Program-made: the position numbers and the translations under genes
In this document: piece by piece, positions 36,057 through 45,953 of the stretch
Position numbering within the stretch: position 1 is the stretch's first letter
Layout of the letters: every line of letters begins with the position of its first letter
From: Selenomonadaceae bacterium
GTDB lineage: Bacteria > Bacillota > Negativicutes > Selenomonadales > Selenomonadaceae
Length of the DNA stretch: 54,487 nucleotides
Assembly (NCBI GenBank): GCA_017477125.1
Contig: JAFUXN010000110.1
Coordinates: forward strand, 1-54,487
Direction of reading: 5' to 3'
Notes under the pieces: model-generated
What the model was told of the DNA's origin: nothing
What the model saw: the letters and a program-made list of their open reading frames with translations, nothing else
Databases searched by the model: none

Positions 36057-37325
36057 TCAGTCTTGCCCTTGGTAAGACCACTCTTTGGTTTCGCGATTGA
36101 CCGTCCATTTGTGCCCGCCGGTGATCTTGAACGTCACGTCGGCGCTGTTGTTGACCTTGACCGAGCCGCCGTCATTGAATTTGATCTCAACCGCATCGGT
36201 GCTCACGCCTTCGATAAGGCTGTTGACGTCATAATTGCTCAGATCGATGTCGAGCAGATGCACAACATCGCCGTCCGCCGCGTTCTCGATCACATCGTTG
36301 CCGCCGTTGGTAAGGTAGTAGTACTCGTTCGCCGAGCCGCCGCCGAAGAGGGTATCATTGCCGCCGTTGCCGCCCCACAGGCTGTTGACACCATGCCCGC
36401 CGTAGATCACGTTATCGGTCTCAAAGCCGCCGACCAGCGTCGCATTCTCGTAGAGCGCGCTTGCATCGAACACTTTGACGTTGTCGTATTTGCCCCACTC
36501 CTCGAGCCCTTCAATGCCGCCGAGGTTCATCCAAACGTTGACGCCGCTGTCGATATCGCCGACGGTGACCGTTGCATTGCTCTCGCCCATGTAATGCGAA
36601 ACATTTGCATCGTATTCGAGATTGTTGCCGACTTCCGCCACGATAGCCGTATCCGTATCACCATAGTAGAATTTCTTATTCTCCATGTCAATCAGCGTGA
36701 CCTGATCGTTGCTGCTGAATGACAGACGCACATTACCATTGGTGATCTTGACTTCGGGATCGTCGCCTGCGGCGAGACTGTCGCCCAACGCGAGGATATC
36801 CGCCGTCGTGTTGCTGCCGGTGTACGCCTCAAAGCCGCTGATGGTGTCTTTGCCGTCGCCCTCTTCATAGAGGAACGTCGTCTGACCATACTTGCCGGAG
36901 CCGGTGTAGCCGTTGATAACATCTCTGCCCGCGCCGCCATCGATGGTGTTGGCGCCCATGCCGGCGTAGAGAGTTTCAGCTGCCGACGAACCGAGAATGA
37001 CGCTGTTGCCGTCCGAACCGCGAACCGCCGTCACGCTCTCGTAAACGGTCTCACCTGCCTGCATCTGTGCAAGCTGCGTCGACGAATCGTAGTTGAGATT
37101 GATGGTGACATCGCCGGTGTACCCTTGGAAGCTGACTGCCGCACCCCTGCCGGTACCCTGATACTTGTTGGCAAGGACATCATCGTCGTCCGTCACAGGC
37201 ACCGTAGCGTTCGCGTCGATGTAAGTCGTGCGCAACGTTGTCGTGGTATCGTCGCCGACGACAATCTGGCTTAAAGTGTAGTAACCGTCGCCTTCCAATG
37301 CTGCAAGTCTCTGCATAGTTCCCAT
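36057..37325 (-). CDS. RTX-like calcium-binding repeat protein
   Basis: A 422-aa acidic, glycine- and asparagine-rich protein with two clusters of hemolysin-type repeats: GANTIDGGAGRDVINGY near residue 125 and NSLWGGNGGNDTLFGG near residue 315, then GGNDVIENAADGD. Such repeats fold on binding calcium and are typical of proteins exported by type I secretion. There is no signal peptide, which fits that route, but no type I transporter is in the window. ATG 37325 overlaps its best ribosome site closely; ATG 37316 is an alternative. It follows rpoC on the same strand, 66 nt away. Confidence 0.75.
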   Translation of the reverse strand: MGTMQRLAALEGDGYYTLSQIVVGDDTTTTLRTTYIDANATVPVTDDDDVLANKYQGTGRGAAVSFQGYTGDVTINLNYDSSTQLAQMQAGETVYESVTAVRGSDGNSVILGSSAAETLYAGMGANTIDGGAGRDVINGYTGSGKYGQTTFLYEEGDGKDTISGFEAYTGSNTTADILALGDSLAAGDDPEVKITNGNVRLSFSSNDQVTLIDMENKKFYYGDTDTAIVAEVGNNLEYDANVSHYMGESNATVTVGDIDSGVNVWMNLGGIEGLEEWGKYDNVKVFDASALYENATLVGGFETDNVIYGGHGVNSLWGGNGGNDTLFGGGSANEYYYLTNGGNDVIENAADGDVVHLLDIDLSNYDVNSLIEGVSTDAVEIKFNDGGSVKVNNSADVTFKITGGHKWTVNRETKEWSYQGQD

Positions 37326-37391
37326 ACCCCTTCCGGTACAAAAAATTTTTTATCGATTGACTGTGGAACTCTTAATCAGCCCGCTGCTCGA

Positions 37392-40300
37392 TCAAAATTC
37401 GTCTTCAATGTAATCGGGATCGAGCGTCTTATCGATGACCTCAAGGTCGCGATATCTGGGCATGCCGCTGCCGGCGGGAATCAGTTTACCGATGATGACA
37501 TTCTCCTTGAGTCCGATGAGCGGGTCGACTTTGCCCTTGATCGCCGCGTCGGTGAGCACTCTCGTTGTCTCTTGGAACGATGCCGCGCTCAAGAAGCTGT
37601 CGGTCGCGAGCGACGCCTTTGTGATGCCGAGCAGGATCGGTTTTGCGACGGCGGGTTCGCCGCCCTCCTCAATGACCTTGGTGTTGGCGGTCTCGAATGC
37701 GTTGATGTCGATGTACTCTCCCGGCAGAAAATCCGTCGAGCCGGACTCTTCGATCTTGACCTTATGGAGCATCTGCCGCACCATCACTTCAATGTGCTTG
37801 TCATTGATCTCAACGCCCTGCGACTTGTAAACCTTCTGCACCTCATAGACGAGATAACGTTGAGTCTCTTTGAGCCCGCACACGCGGAGAATGTCATGCG
37901 GATTGATCGACCCCTCGGTGAGCTTGTCGCCCGCCTTGACGATGTCGCCTTCGCTGACAGATATTTTCGAGCCGTACGGCACCAGATATTCACGCGGCTG
38001 CCCTTCCTCGGGCGAGATGAATATCTGATTCATGCCGTTCTTGCCCTTGTCATCGAGATGAATGATGCCGTCGACCTCAGCGATGAGCGCGTTATGCTTG
38101 GGCTTGCGAGCCTCAAACAACTCTTCGACGCGCGGCAAACCTTGAGTGATGTCTTCGCCCGCGACGCCGCCGGTGTGAAGGTTCTCATCGTCAACTGCGT
38201 GCCCGGCTCACCGATCGATTGCGCCGCGATGATCCCAACCGCTTCACCAACCTCGACCTCCGTCTGATTGGCGAGATCGCGACCGTAGCACTTGATGCAC
38301 ACGCCGAACTGCGATTTGCACGTCAGCACGCTGCGGATCGAAACCTTGTCGCGAACCTTGGCGATCTTCGACGCGAGTGCCGCATCGATCGAATCATTGA
38401 GCGCCGCGATCTTCTCGCCCGTCTTGGGATCGATAATGTCTTCGGCAAGCACACGCCCGACGATCCGATCCTCAAGCGACTCGATCACGCCGGCGCCTTC
38501 TTTGATCGCTTCGACCTCGATGCCGCGCACGTTGTTGTTTCGCACGTAGACTTCGCGAGCGTCGCTGGTCAAGAGCATATCAATCTTCTCGTCATTGAGA
38601 ATGTCGCCGGAATCGATGATGTAATCGCCATCGGAATTGACGACGTCGCGCGTGACCTCCTTGCCGAGCATCTCATGGAAGATCGACGCCCGCAATTTTT
38701 GACGCTCATCTTCCTCCGGCGTGCCGAGCTTGATCACCTCTTTGATCATCACGTGACCCGCGCCCGTTTGAGAGTAGAGCGACGTGCCGCGAATGACCAG
38801 GCTCGGGATCGAGCGTTCGCCGATCTTCGTCAGCGACTCCTCATTGAGGATCGAATCGCGCTTGACGAGCAGTTCTCCCGTCTCGTGGTCGACGATGTCT
38901 TCAGCCAACACTCGACCAATGAGCATGTCATTGAGGATTTCGAGCGCGTCGAGAGTGTCCTCCGCCAACTTCGCTCGAACGAGCAACAGATTGATAACGG
39001 AGACGTCGCAATCCTCCTCGCGAACGATCACGTCCTGCGCCACATCGACCAGCCGTCGAGTGAGATAACCCGAGTCCGCCGTCCGAAGTGCGGTATCGGC
39101 AAGACCCTTGCGCGCGCCGTGCGAACTGATGAAGTAATCCGAGACCGAAAGTCCCTCGCGGAAGTTCGCCGTGATCGGCAGGTCAATGATCTTGCCCGAC
39201 GGATCAGCCATCAACCCGCGCATGCCCGCAAGCTGACGCATCTGCTGTTTGTTACCGCGCGCGCCCGAGTCCGCCATCATGAAGATCGGATTGAACGGGC
39301 TCATATTCGCCATCATCGCATCGGCTACTTCGTCGGTCGCCGCGTTCCAAAGGTCGACGACTTTCTTATAGCGCTCCTGCTCGGTGATCAGTCCGCGCGT
39401 GTATTGACGTTCAACCTTCTTGACGCTCTCCTGCGTTCGCTCGATGATCTCTTTCTTCTTGGGCGGCACTATAACATCGGAAATCGCCACGGTCATGCCC
39501 GCAATACAAGCGTAATGATAGCCCATGTTTTTAACGTTGTCAATAACTTCGGCGGTGACGGTCGAACCGAACCGATTGAAACACGCCGCAACGAGCTTGC
39601 CGAGCTCCTTCTTGTTCATGAGAATGCCCAGCTCCCACTCGCCCTTATCGTTCTTTCGATAGTAGCGAAGTTCGGGCGGCAGAATCTCATTGAAGATCAT
39701 TCGACCGACCGACGTGTTGACCAGCGTATAACCGTTGTTCTTCTTCGCCTCGGCTTTGGTCTTGTCGCCCTCGAGCGTCGGCAGCTCATTGACGTTGACG
39801 CGCGCTTTGATCGGCGCCTGCAATTCCAATTCGCCCTGCTTGTATGCGAAGATCGCCTCCGCGATCCCCGTCACGACTTTGCCTTCGCCCTTCGCGCCCG
39901 GCTTGAGGATCGTCAAGTAATAAGTTCCCAACACCATGTCCTGCGTCGGAACGATGATCGGCTTGCCGTCCTTCGGCGCGAGAATGTGATTGGCGGCGAG
40001 CATCAACACTCGAGCCTCCGCCTGCGCCTCCGAGCTCAACGGCAAATGGATCGCCATCTGATCCCCGTCGAAGTCCGCGTTGTAAGCGGTACACGCCAAC
40101 GGGTGAAGTTTCAACGCGCGACCTTCCGTCAACACCGGCTCGAATGCTTGAATGCCCAAACGGTGGAGCGTCGGCGCTCGATTGAGCAGCACGGGGTGTT
40201 CTTTGATCACTTCCTCGAGCACGTCCCAAACTTCCGCTTGCCCGCGCTCGACCTGCTTCTTGGCGAGCTTGATGTTCTGCGCAATTTTATCCGACACGAG

Positions 40301-41419
40301 TTTTTTCATGACGAACGGCTTGAACAATTCGAGCGCCATTTCCTTCGGCAACCCGCACTGATGCAATTTCAATTCGGGACCGACGACAATGACCGAGCGC
40401 CCCGAATAGTCGACGCGCTTGCCGAGCAGATTTTGACGAAACCGTCCCTGCTTGCCCTTGAGCATGTCCGACAACGATTTCAGCGCTCGATTGCCGGGAC
40501 CGGTGACGGGACGCCCGCGCCTTCCGTTGTCGATCAGTGCATCGACCGCCTCTTGGAGCATGCGCTTCTCGTTGCGAACAATGATGTCGGGCGCGCCGAG
40601 ATCGAGCAGACGCTTGAGCCGATTGTTCCGATTGATCACTCGACGATAAAGATCATTGAGATCGCTCGTGGCGAAACGTCCGCCGTCGAGCTGAACCATC
40701 GGACGGAGCTCGGGCGGTATGACGGGGATCACGTTGAGGATCATCCACGCGGGATCGTTGCCCGATTTCCTGAACGCCTCCACCACCTCAAGCCGGCGGA
40801 TCGCTCGAACTTTCTTCTGCCCCGTCGTGTTGTGCAGTTCCGCGCGGAGCTCTTGGCTCATCTTGTCGAGATCGAGCTCCTGCAAAAGTTTCTGCACCGC
40901 CTCCGCGCCCATCTCCGCCTTGAACGTATTGCCGTACTGTTCCCGAGCCGCGCGATACTCATTCTCCATCAACAGCTGCTTCTTGTTGAGCCCGCTCGTG
41001 CCCGGGTCGATCACTATGTACGATGCAAAGTAGAGTACCTTTTCGAGAATGCGCGGCGACAGATCAAGGATCAATCCCATGCGCGACGGAATACCTTTGA
41101 AGTACCAAATATGACTGACGGGCGCGGCGAGCTCGATATGCCCCATGCGCTCACGCCGAACCTTGGCGCGCGTCACCTCCACGCCGCAACGCTCACAGAT
41201 TTTGCCTTTGAAACGAATGCGCTTGTACTTGCCGCAATGACACTCCCAATCGCGCGTCGGACCGAATATGCGTTCGCAGAACAAGCCGTCGCGCTCGGGC
41301 TTGAGAGTGCGATAATTGATCGTCTCCGGCTTCTTCACCTCGCCGTGCGACCACGCTCGAATTTGATCGGGCGATGCCAGTCCGATCCTCATCGAGTCAA
41401 AAACATTGACATCTAACAA
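37392..41419 (-). CDS. rpoC: RNA polymerase beta' subunit, with one-base frameshift
   Basis: Catalytic beta' subunit. Zinc-finger cysteines CHCGKYK and CERCGVEV, the catalytic [10 protein letters not shown], and the bridge/trigger region are present. The frame breaks near 38177: after LTMRTF the sequence needs one extra C (TTCCAC rather than TTCAC) to continue as HTGGVAGED into the C-terminal piece [13 protein letters not shown], which ends at 37392. With that base restored the protein is 1342 aa. The gene is essential, so an error in the sequence is more likely than a true mutation. TTG 41419 gives the family start [16 protein letters not shown] with GGAG 9 nt upstream. Confidence 0.95.
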
Positions 41420-41466
41420 AAGCAATCACTCCGTTCAACATTCTGCCACGCCTCTAAATTGCTCGG

Positions 41467-44400
41467 TCATTCCTTCTTGCTCCGCTTGAGAAGCTCGCGA
41501 AACGCCTGCGAAAATTGCGCGTCCTCGTCCTCGGGCAATCCGAACGCGTCCGCAAAATCCTCCGCGTTCACCTCGTTCAAGCCCTCGCGCTCGATCTTCG
41601 ACAGCTCCGCGCGGAGTTGCTCATCGGATATATCCTTATCCATATCATCGAGCGATTTATCCGTCTGCAAACCATCAACATCATCAGGCTGCGGATCGAT
41701 CGGCAGCTCCTCTTCGATGATGCTGTCCGAAGGCAACGTCGCCTCCTGCACCGCACTGTCGTCGAGCCCCGCCTGCGCCGCCTTCGCTCTCAACGTCCGA
41801 TCGTCGTCCTCGTCCTCGTCCTGAATGATGATCTCCTTCGCGTCGTCGGTCAACACTTTGATGTCGAGCCCGATCGATTGCAACTCTTTGATCAGCACCT
41901 TGAACGATTCCGGCACGCCCGGCTCGGGAATGTTCTCGCCCTTGACGATCGCCTCGTACGCCTTCACGCGCCCGACCACATCATCGCTCTTGACCGTCAA
42001 TATTTCCTGCAACGAGAATGCCGCGCCGTACGCCTCAAGCGCCCAAACCTCCATCTCGCCGAAACGCTGTCCGCCGAATTGCGCTTTGCCTCCCAGCGGC
42101 TGTTGAGTAACCAACGAGTACGGTCCCGTCGAACGCGCATGAATTTTGTCGTCGACCAGATGATGCAACTTGAGCATGTACACGCAACCGACCGTCACAT
42201 CATTTTCGAACCGCTCACCCGTGCGCCCGTCGTAGAGTGCCGTCTTGCCGTTCTCGCTCACGCCCGCCAACTTCATCGTCTCAATGACGTCTTCCTCGCG
42301 CGCTCCGTCGAAGACCGGCGTCGCTATGTAAAGACCCGCCTCGCCGGGCTCGGGGATTCCGTTCTTCTCAACGTCGTAACCGATCCGTTTCAAACGACGC
42401 GCCGCATCGAGCGCCTTCTGCGTCCCGCCCTTGAGCTCTTCGCCCAACTTCCGAACTGCCATGCCCAAATGCGTTTCGAGCACTTGACCGATGTTCATTC
42501 GAGACGGCACGCCCAACGGATTGAGCACGATGTCAACGGGAGTTCCGTCGGGAAGGAACGGCATATCTTCTTGCCGCATGATCCTCGACACCACGCCCTT
42601 GTTCCCATGCCGACCGCTCATCTTGTCGCCGACCGATATCTTACGCTTCTGCGCGATGTACACCCGCACCAGTCGATTGACGCCCGGCGACAGCTCATCA
42701 TTCTTCTCGCGATCGAATATCTTCACGTCAACGATCTTGCCGCTCTCGCCATGCGGCACCCTCAACGAAGTGTCGCGCACCTCTCGCGCCTTCTCGCCAA
42801 AGATCGCGCGGAGCAATCTTTCTTCCGCCGTCAATTCCGTCTCGCCCTTCGGCGTAACTTTACCAACCAAGATATCTCCCGGTCGAACGTCGGCGCCGAT
42901 CGCGATGATGCCCTCGTCGGTCAAATCCTTCAGAGTGTCGTCGCTCACATTCGGGATGTCTCGAGTGATCTCCTCCGCACCGAGCTTCGTATCGCGCGCC
43001 TCACATTCGTATTCCTCAATGTGGATCGACGTGTAAATGTCGCGCTTGATCAGATTCTCGCTGAGCAGGATCGCGTCCTCGTAGTTATATCCCTCCCACG
43101 GCATGTAAGCCACCAAAATGTTGTAGCCGAGCGACAACTCGCCCTGGTCGGTAGCGGGACCGTCGGCGATGGGCTGCCCCGCCTCAACGTGCTCGCCCAC
43201 GTCGACGATCGGAATTTGATTTATACACGTGCCCTGGTTCGAGCGCACAAACTTTTGCAGGTCATAATGATCGCGACGCCCGTCGTCAGTCACGATGTCA
43301 ATGTAGTTCGCCGCCATCGATTTGATCGTGCCCGCACGTCGAGCCAGCACCATAACGCCCGAGTCGCACGCCGCCTTATACTCCATGCCCGTCCCGACCA
43401 ACGGCGCCTGCGTCTTGAGCAGAGGAACCGCTTGCCGTTGCATGTTGGCGCCCATCAATGCGCGGTTGGCGTCGTCGTTCTCAAGGAACGGGATCAGCGC
43501 CGTCGCGATCGATACAACCTGCTTCGGCGACACGTCCATATAATCAACGCGCTCGCGACGCACCAACATCGTTTCCTCATTGCGCCGCGCCGTCACTCGC
43601 TCGTTGACAAACCAATCGTTTTCGTCGAGCGGCTCATTCGCCTGCGCGATCGTCAAAACATTTTCCTCGTCGGCAGTCAAATAACGCACGTCGGCAGTCA
43701 CCCGATTGTGCTCCTTGTCGACCTTCCGATAAGGCGTCTCCATGAATCCGAACTGATTGACACGCGCATAATTCGACAGCGATCCGATCAATCCGATGTT
43801 CGGACCTTCAGGCGTCTCAATCGGACACATGCGCCCGTAGTGAGAGTTGTGCACGTCGCGAACTTCGAAGCCCGCGCGTTCACGACTCAAGCCGCCGGGT
43901 CCCAACGCCGACAGTCGACGCTTATGAGTGAGCTCCGACAACGGGTTGTGCTGATCCATGAACTGCGACAGCTGCGATGAGCCGAAGAACTCTTTCATCG
44001 CCGCGACCACCGGTCGAATGTTGATCAGAATTTGCGGCGTGATGATATCCGAATCCTGGATCGTCATGCGCTCGCGCACCACACGTTCCATGCGCGCCAA
44101 CCCGATCCGATATTGATTTTGAAGGAGCTCGCCCACCGCGCGGACGCGTCGATTGCCGAGATGATCAATGTCGTCGACGTTGCCGATCCCGTCAATCAGA
44201 TTGAGCATGTAACTGATCGCCGAAAGTATGTCGGCAATGCAAACCGTTCGATTTTCATGAATGTCGAGCATCGGCGAGCACAGCATCGTGACAACGCGGT
44301 CGTCGGCAGTCTTGACCTTGATCTTGATCGGAGTGAGATAACCCCGACGCGATTTGTCGACCTTGAGATCAAAAATTGCCTCCTCGCGCCCGTCATCGAT

Positions 44401-45348
44401 CTCATTGAGCATGGTTTCGGTGATCGGCTCGTCCGTCGACAACAAAATCTCGCCGGTCTCACGATCAACGATCGGTTCGGCGAGTGTCTTGCCCAGCACG
44501 CGGCGCTTCCAACCCAACTTCTTTGTAAGTTTGTAGCGCCCGACCGTCGCCAGGTCATAACGTTTCGGATCAAAAAAAAGCGAGTTGAGCATCTGAAGAG
44601 AACTCTCCGCGGTCGCGGGCTCACCCGGACGCAGGCGGCGATAGATCTCAAGCAGTGCTTTATCTCGATTGTCGACTTCTCCGTCGTGCTCGAGCGCCAG
44701 GCGAATCCTCTCGTCGCCGTTGAAGGTCTCGAGAATTTCTTCGCTCGACATGTTGAGCGCGCGGAGGAAATATGTGACCGGCATCTTGCGCGTGCGATCG
44801 ATGCGGACGCTGACCGTATCGGTCGAATCCGACTCGAGCTCAATCCACGCGCCGCGGTTCGGAATGACAGTTGCGTTGAACAGCTTCTTGCCGCTCGTAT
44901 CGATCGACTCGCCATAATAGGCGCCGGGCGAACGCACCAGCTGACTGACAATGACGCGCTCGGCGCCGTTGATGATGAACGTGCCGGTGCTCGTCATGAG
45001 CGGGAAATCTCCCATGAAAACTTCCTGCTCCTTGACCTCGTCGCCCTGATCATGATTGACAAGCTGAACGTTGACGCGGATCGGCGCCGCGTAGGTCACA
45101 TCGCGCTCCTTGCACTCCTCGAGCGAGTACTTCGGCTCGCCCAGCTTGAAACTCTTGAAGAAGAGTTCGAGATTGCCGGTGAAGTCCGTGATTGGCGAGA
45201 TGTCCTTGAAAATCTCGTTGAGCCCCTCGCGCAAGAACCACTTATACGAATCGCGTTGGATATCGAGCAGGTGAGGCATATCCATGACTTCTTTAATTCT
45301 GGCATAAGAGTACCTGGTTCGCTTGCCGGCCTGAACAGGACTAAACAT
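41467..45348 (-). CDS. rpoB: RNA polymerase beta subunit
   Basis: Second catalytic subunit of RNA polymerase. The 1293-aa protein has [20 protein letters not shown] at the start, the rifampicin region [25 protein letters not shown] shortened here to its core [17 protein letters not shown], and [16 protein letters not shown] 45348 is 11 nt from AGGAG; a GTG at 45360 is possible. rpoC follows after 47 nt. No ribosomal L10/L12 genes precede it; a repeat-filled gap and the flagellar operon do. Confidence 0.97.
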   Translation of the reverse strand: MFSPVQAGKRTRYSYARIKEVMDMPHLLDIQRDSYKWFLREGLNEIFKDISPITDFTGNLELFFKSFKLGEPKYSLEECKERDVTYAAPIRVNVQLVNHDQGDEVKEQEVFMGDFPLMTSTGTFIINGAERVIVSQLVRSPGAYYGESIDTSGKKLFNATVIPNRGAWIELESDSTDTVSVRIDRTRKMPVTYFLRALNMSSEEILETFNGDERIRLALEHDGEVDNRDKALLEIYRRLRPGEPATAESSLQMLNSLFFDPKRYDLATVGRYKLTKKLGWKRRVLGKTLAEPIVDRETGEILLSTDEPITETMLNEIDDGREEAIFDLKVDKSRRGYLTPIKIKVKTADDRVVTMLCSPMLDIHENRTVCIADILSAISYMLNLIDGIGNVDDIDHLGNRRVRAVGELLQNQYRIGLARMERVVRERMTIQDSDIITPQILINIRPVVAAMKEFFGSSQLSQFMDQHNPLSELTHKRRLSALGPGGLSRERAGFEVRDVHNSHYGRMCPIETPEGPNIGLIGSLSNYARVNQFGFMETPYRKVDKEHNRVTADVRYLTADEENVLTIAQANEPLDENDWFVNERVTARRNEETMLVRRERVDYMDVSPKQVVSIATALIPFLENDDANRALMGANMQRQAVPLLKTQAPLVGTGMEYKAACDSGVMVLARRAGTIKSMAANYIDIVTDDGRRDHYDLQKFVRSNQGTCINQIPIVDVGEHVEAGQPIADGPATDQGELSLGYNILVAYMPWEGYNYEDAILLSENLIKRDIYTSIHIEEYECEARDTKLGAEEITRDIPNVSDDTLKDLTDEGIIAIGADVRPGDILVGKVTPKGETELTAEERLLRAIFGEKAREVRDTSLRVPHGESGKIVDVKIFDREKNDELSPGVNRLVRVYIAQKRKISVGDKMSGRHGNKGVVSRIMRQEDMPFLPDGTPVDIVLNPLGVPSRMNIGQVLETHLGMAVRKLGEELKGGTQKALDAARRLKRIGYDVEKNGIPEPGEAGLYIATPVFDGAREEDVIETMKLAGVSENGKTALYDGRTGERFENDVTVGCVYMLKLHHLVDDKIHARSTGPYSLVTQQPLGGKAQFGGQRFGEMEVWALEAYGAAFSLQEILTVKSDDVVGRVKAYEAIVKGENIPEPGVPESFKVLIKELQSIGLDIKVLTDDAKEIIIQDEDEDDDRTLRAKAAQAGLDDSAVQEATLPSDSIIEEELPIDPQPDDVDGLQTDKSLDDMDKDISDEQLRAELSKIEREGLNEVNAEDFADAFGLPEDEDAQFSQAFRELLKRSKKE

Positions 45349-45415
45349 TAAAGCTGTCACTCCTTTATGATCGAAGCCCGGGATTTTAAAACCCCAAAAA
45401 TATCATAGGCATTTG

Positions 45416-45444
45416 ATTATATCAAAGGCGATCCTGCCTGTCAA
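45416..45444 (-). promoter_or_regulatory. Perfect consensus promoter of rpoBC
   Basis: Reading leftward: TTGACA (45444-45439), a 17-nt spacer and TATAAT (45421-45416). Transcription would start near 45409, giving a leader of about 60 nt to the rpoB ATG. Confidence 0.88.
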
Positions 45445-45495
45445 ATCTGATCCCGCCCTCAACAGCCGTCGGCTCCAAAGGGCGGTCGGGATAAT

Positions 45496-45953
45496 GAACG
45501 GCGCTGCCCTTCGACCCAAAAAGTTTTTAAGGGCGTTGCCCTTCGACCCAAACGGTTTTAAGGGCGTTGCCCTCCAACCCAAAAAGTTTTTAAGGGCGCT
45601 GTCCTTCGATCCAAACGGTTTTGAAGGGCGTTGCCCTCCGACCCAAATAGTTTTGAAGGGCGTTGCCCTCCGCTTCAAACAATTTCGGCTGACGAAGAGG
45701 ATAGGGCGAGCCGCCCCAAGCGGAGGCGGGCGCCCGTTTTTCCACGTTGACCCAACCGCCATTTTCGACTGTTGCTGTCTTCGACCCAAAAAGTTTTGAA
45801 CGGCGCTGTCCTCCGCCCCGAAGAGTTTTGAAGGGCGCTGCCCTTCGACCCAAACGGTTTTAAGGGCGTTGCCCTCCAACCCAAAAAATTTTGGTTGACT
45901 AAGAGGAAAGGGCGAGCCGCCCCGAGCGGTAGGCGGGCGCCCGTCTTTTTTAT
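45496..45953. repeat. Array of 31-32-nt intergenic repeats with two hairpin end modules
   Basis: The 593-nt gap between rpoB and flhF holds about nine units. Each carries GGCGTTGCCCTYCGACCC and then AAA..GTTTT, with a small palindrome AAGGGCGTTGCCCTT at the joins. Two groups of units (about 45496-45690 and 45780-45890) each end in a related module of about 60 nt with a GGGCG...CGCCC hairpin and a T-run on the plus strand (about 45700-45742 and 45905-45950). Units differ at several positions. An open leftward frame crosses the array but looks like an artefact of the repeat. Confidence 0.85.
45905..45950. terminator. Terminator-like end module after flhF
   Basis: The GC-rich hairpin GGGCGAGCCGCC ... 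GGCGGGCGCCC is followed by a T-run on the plus strand and by TTTCCTCTT on the minus strand. It lies just beyond the flhF stop and probably ends the flagellar operon transcript. Confidence 0.65.

Noticed and set aside
38219..43980. Very long plus-strand open frames (1065 and 821 codons) opposite rpoC and rpoB
   Set aside because: They are mirror frames of highly expressed GC-rich genes, are rich in Arg/His/Leu, match no family and lack ribosome sites. The minus-strand proteins are unmistakable.
45496..45953. CRISPR array
   Set aside because: The 31-32-nt units abut each other with no unique spacers, and no cas genes are present.
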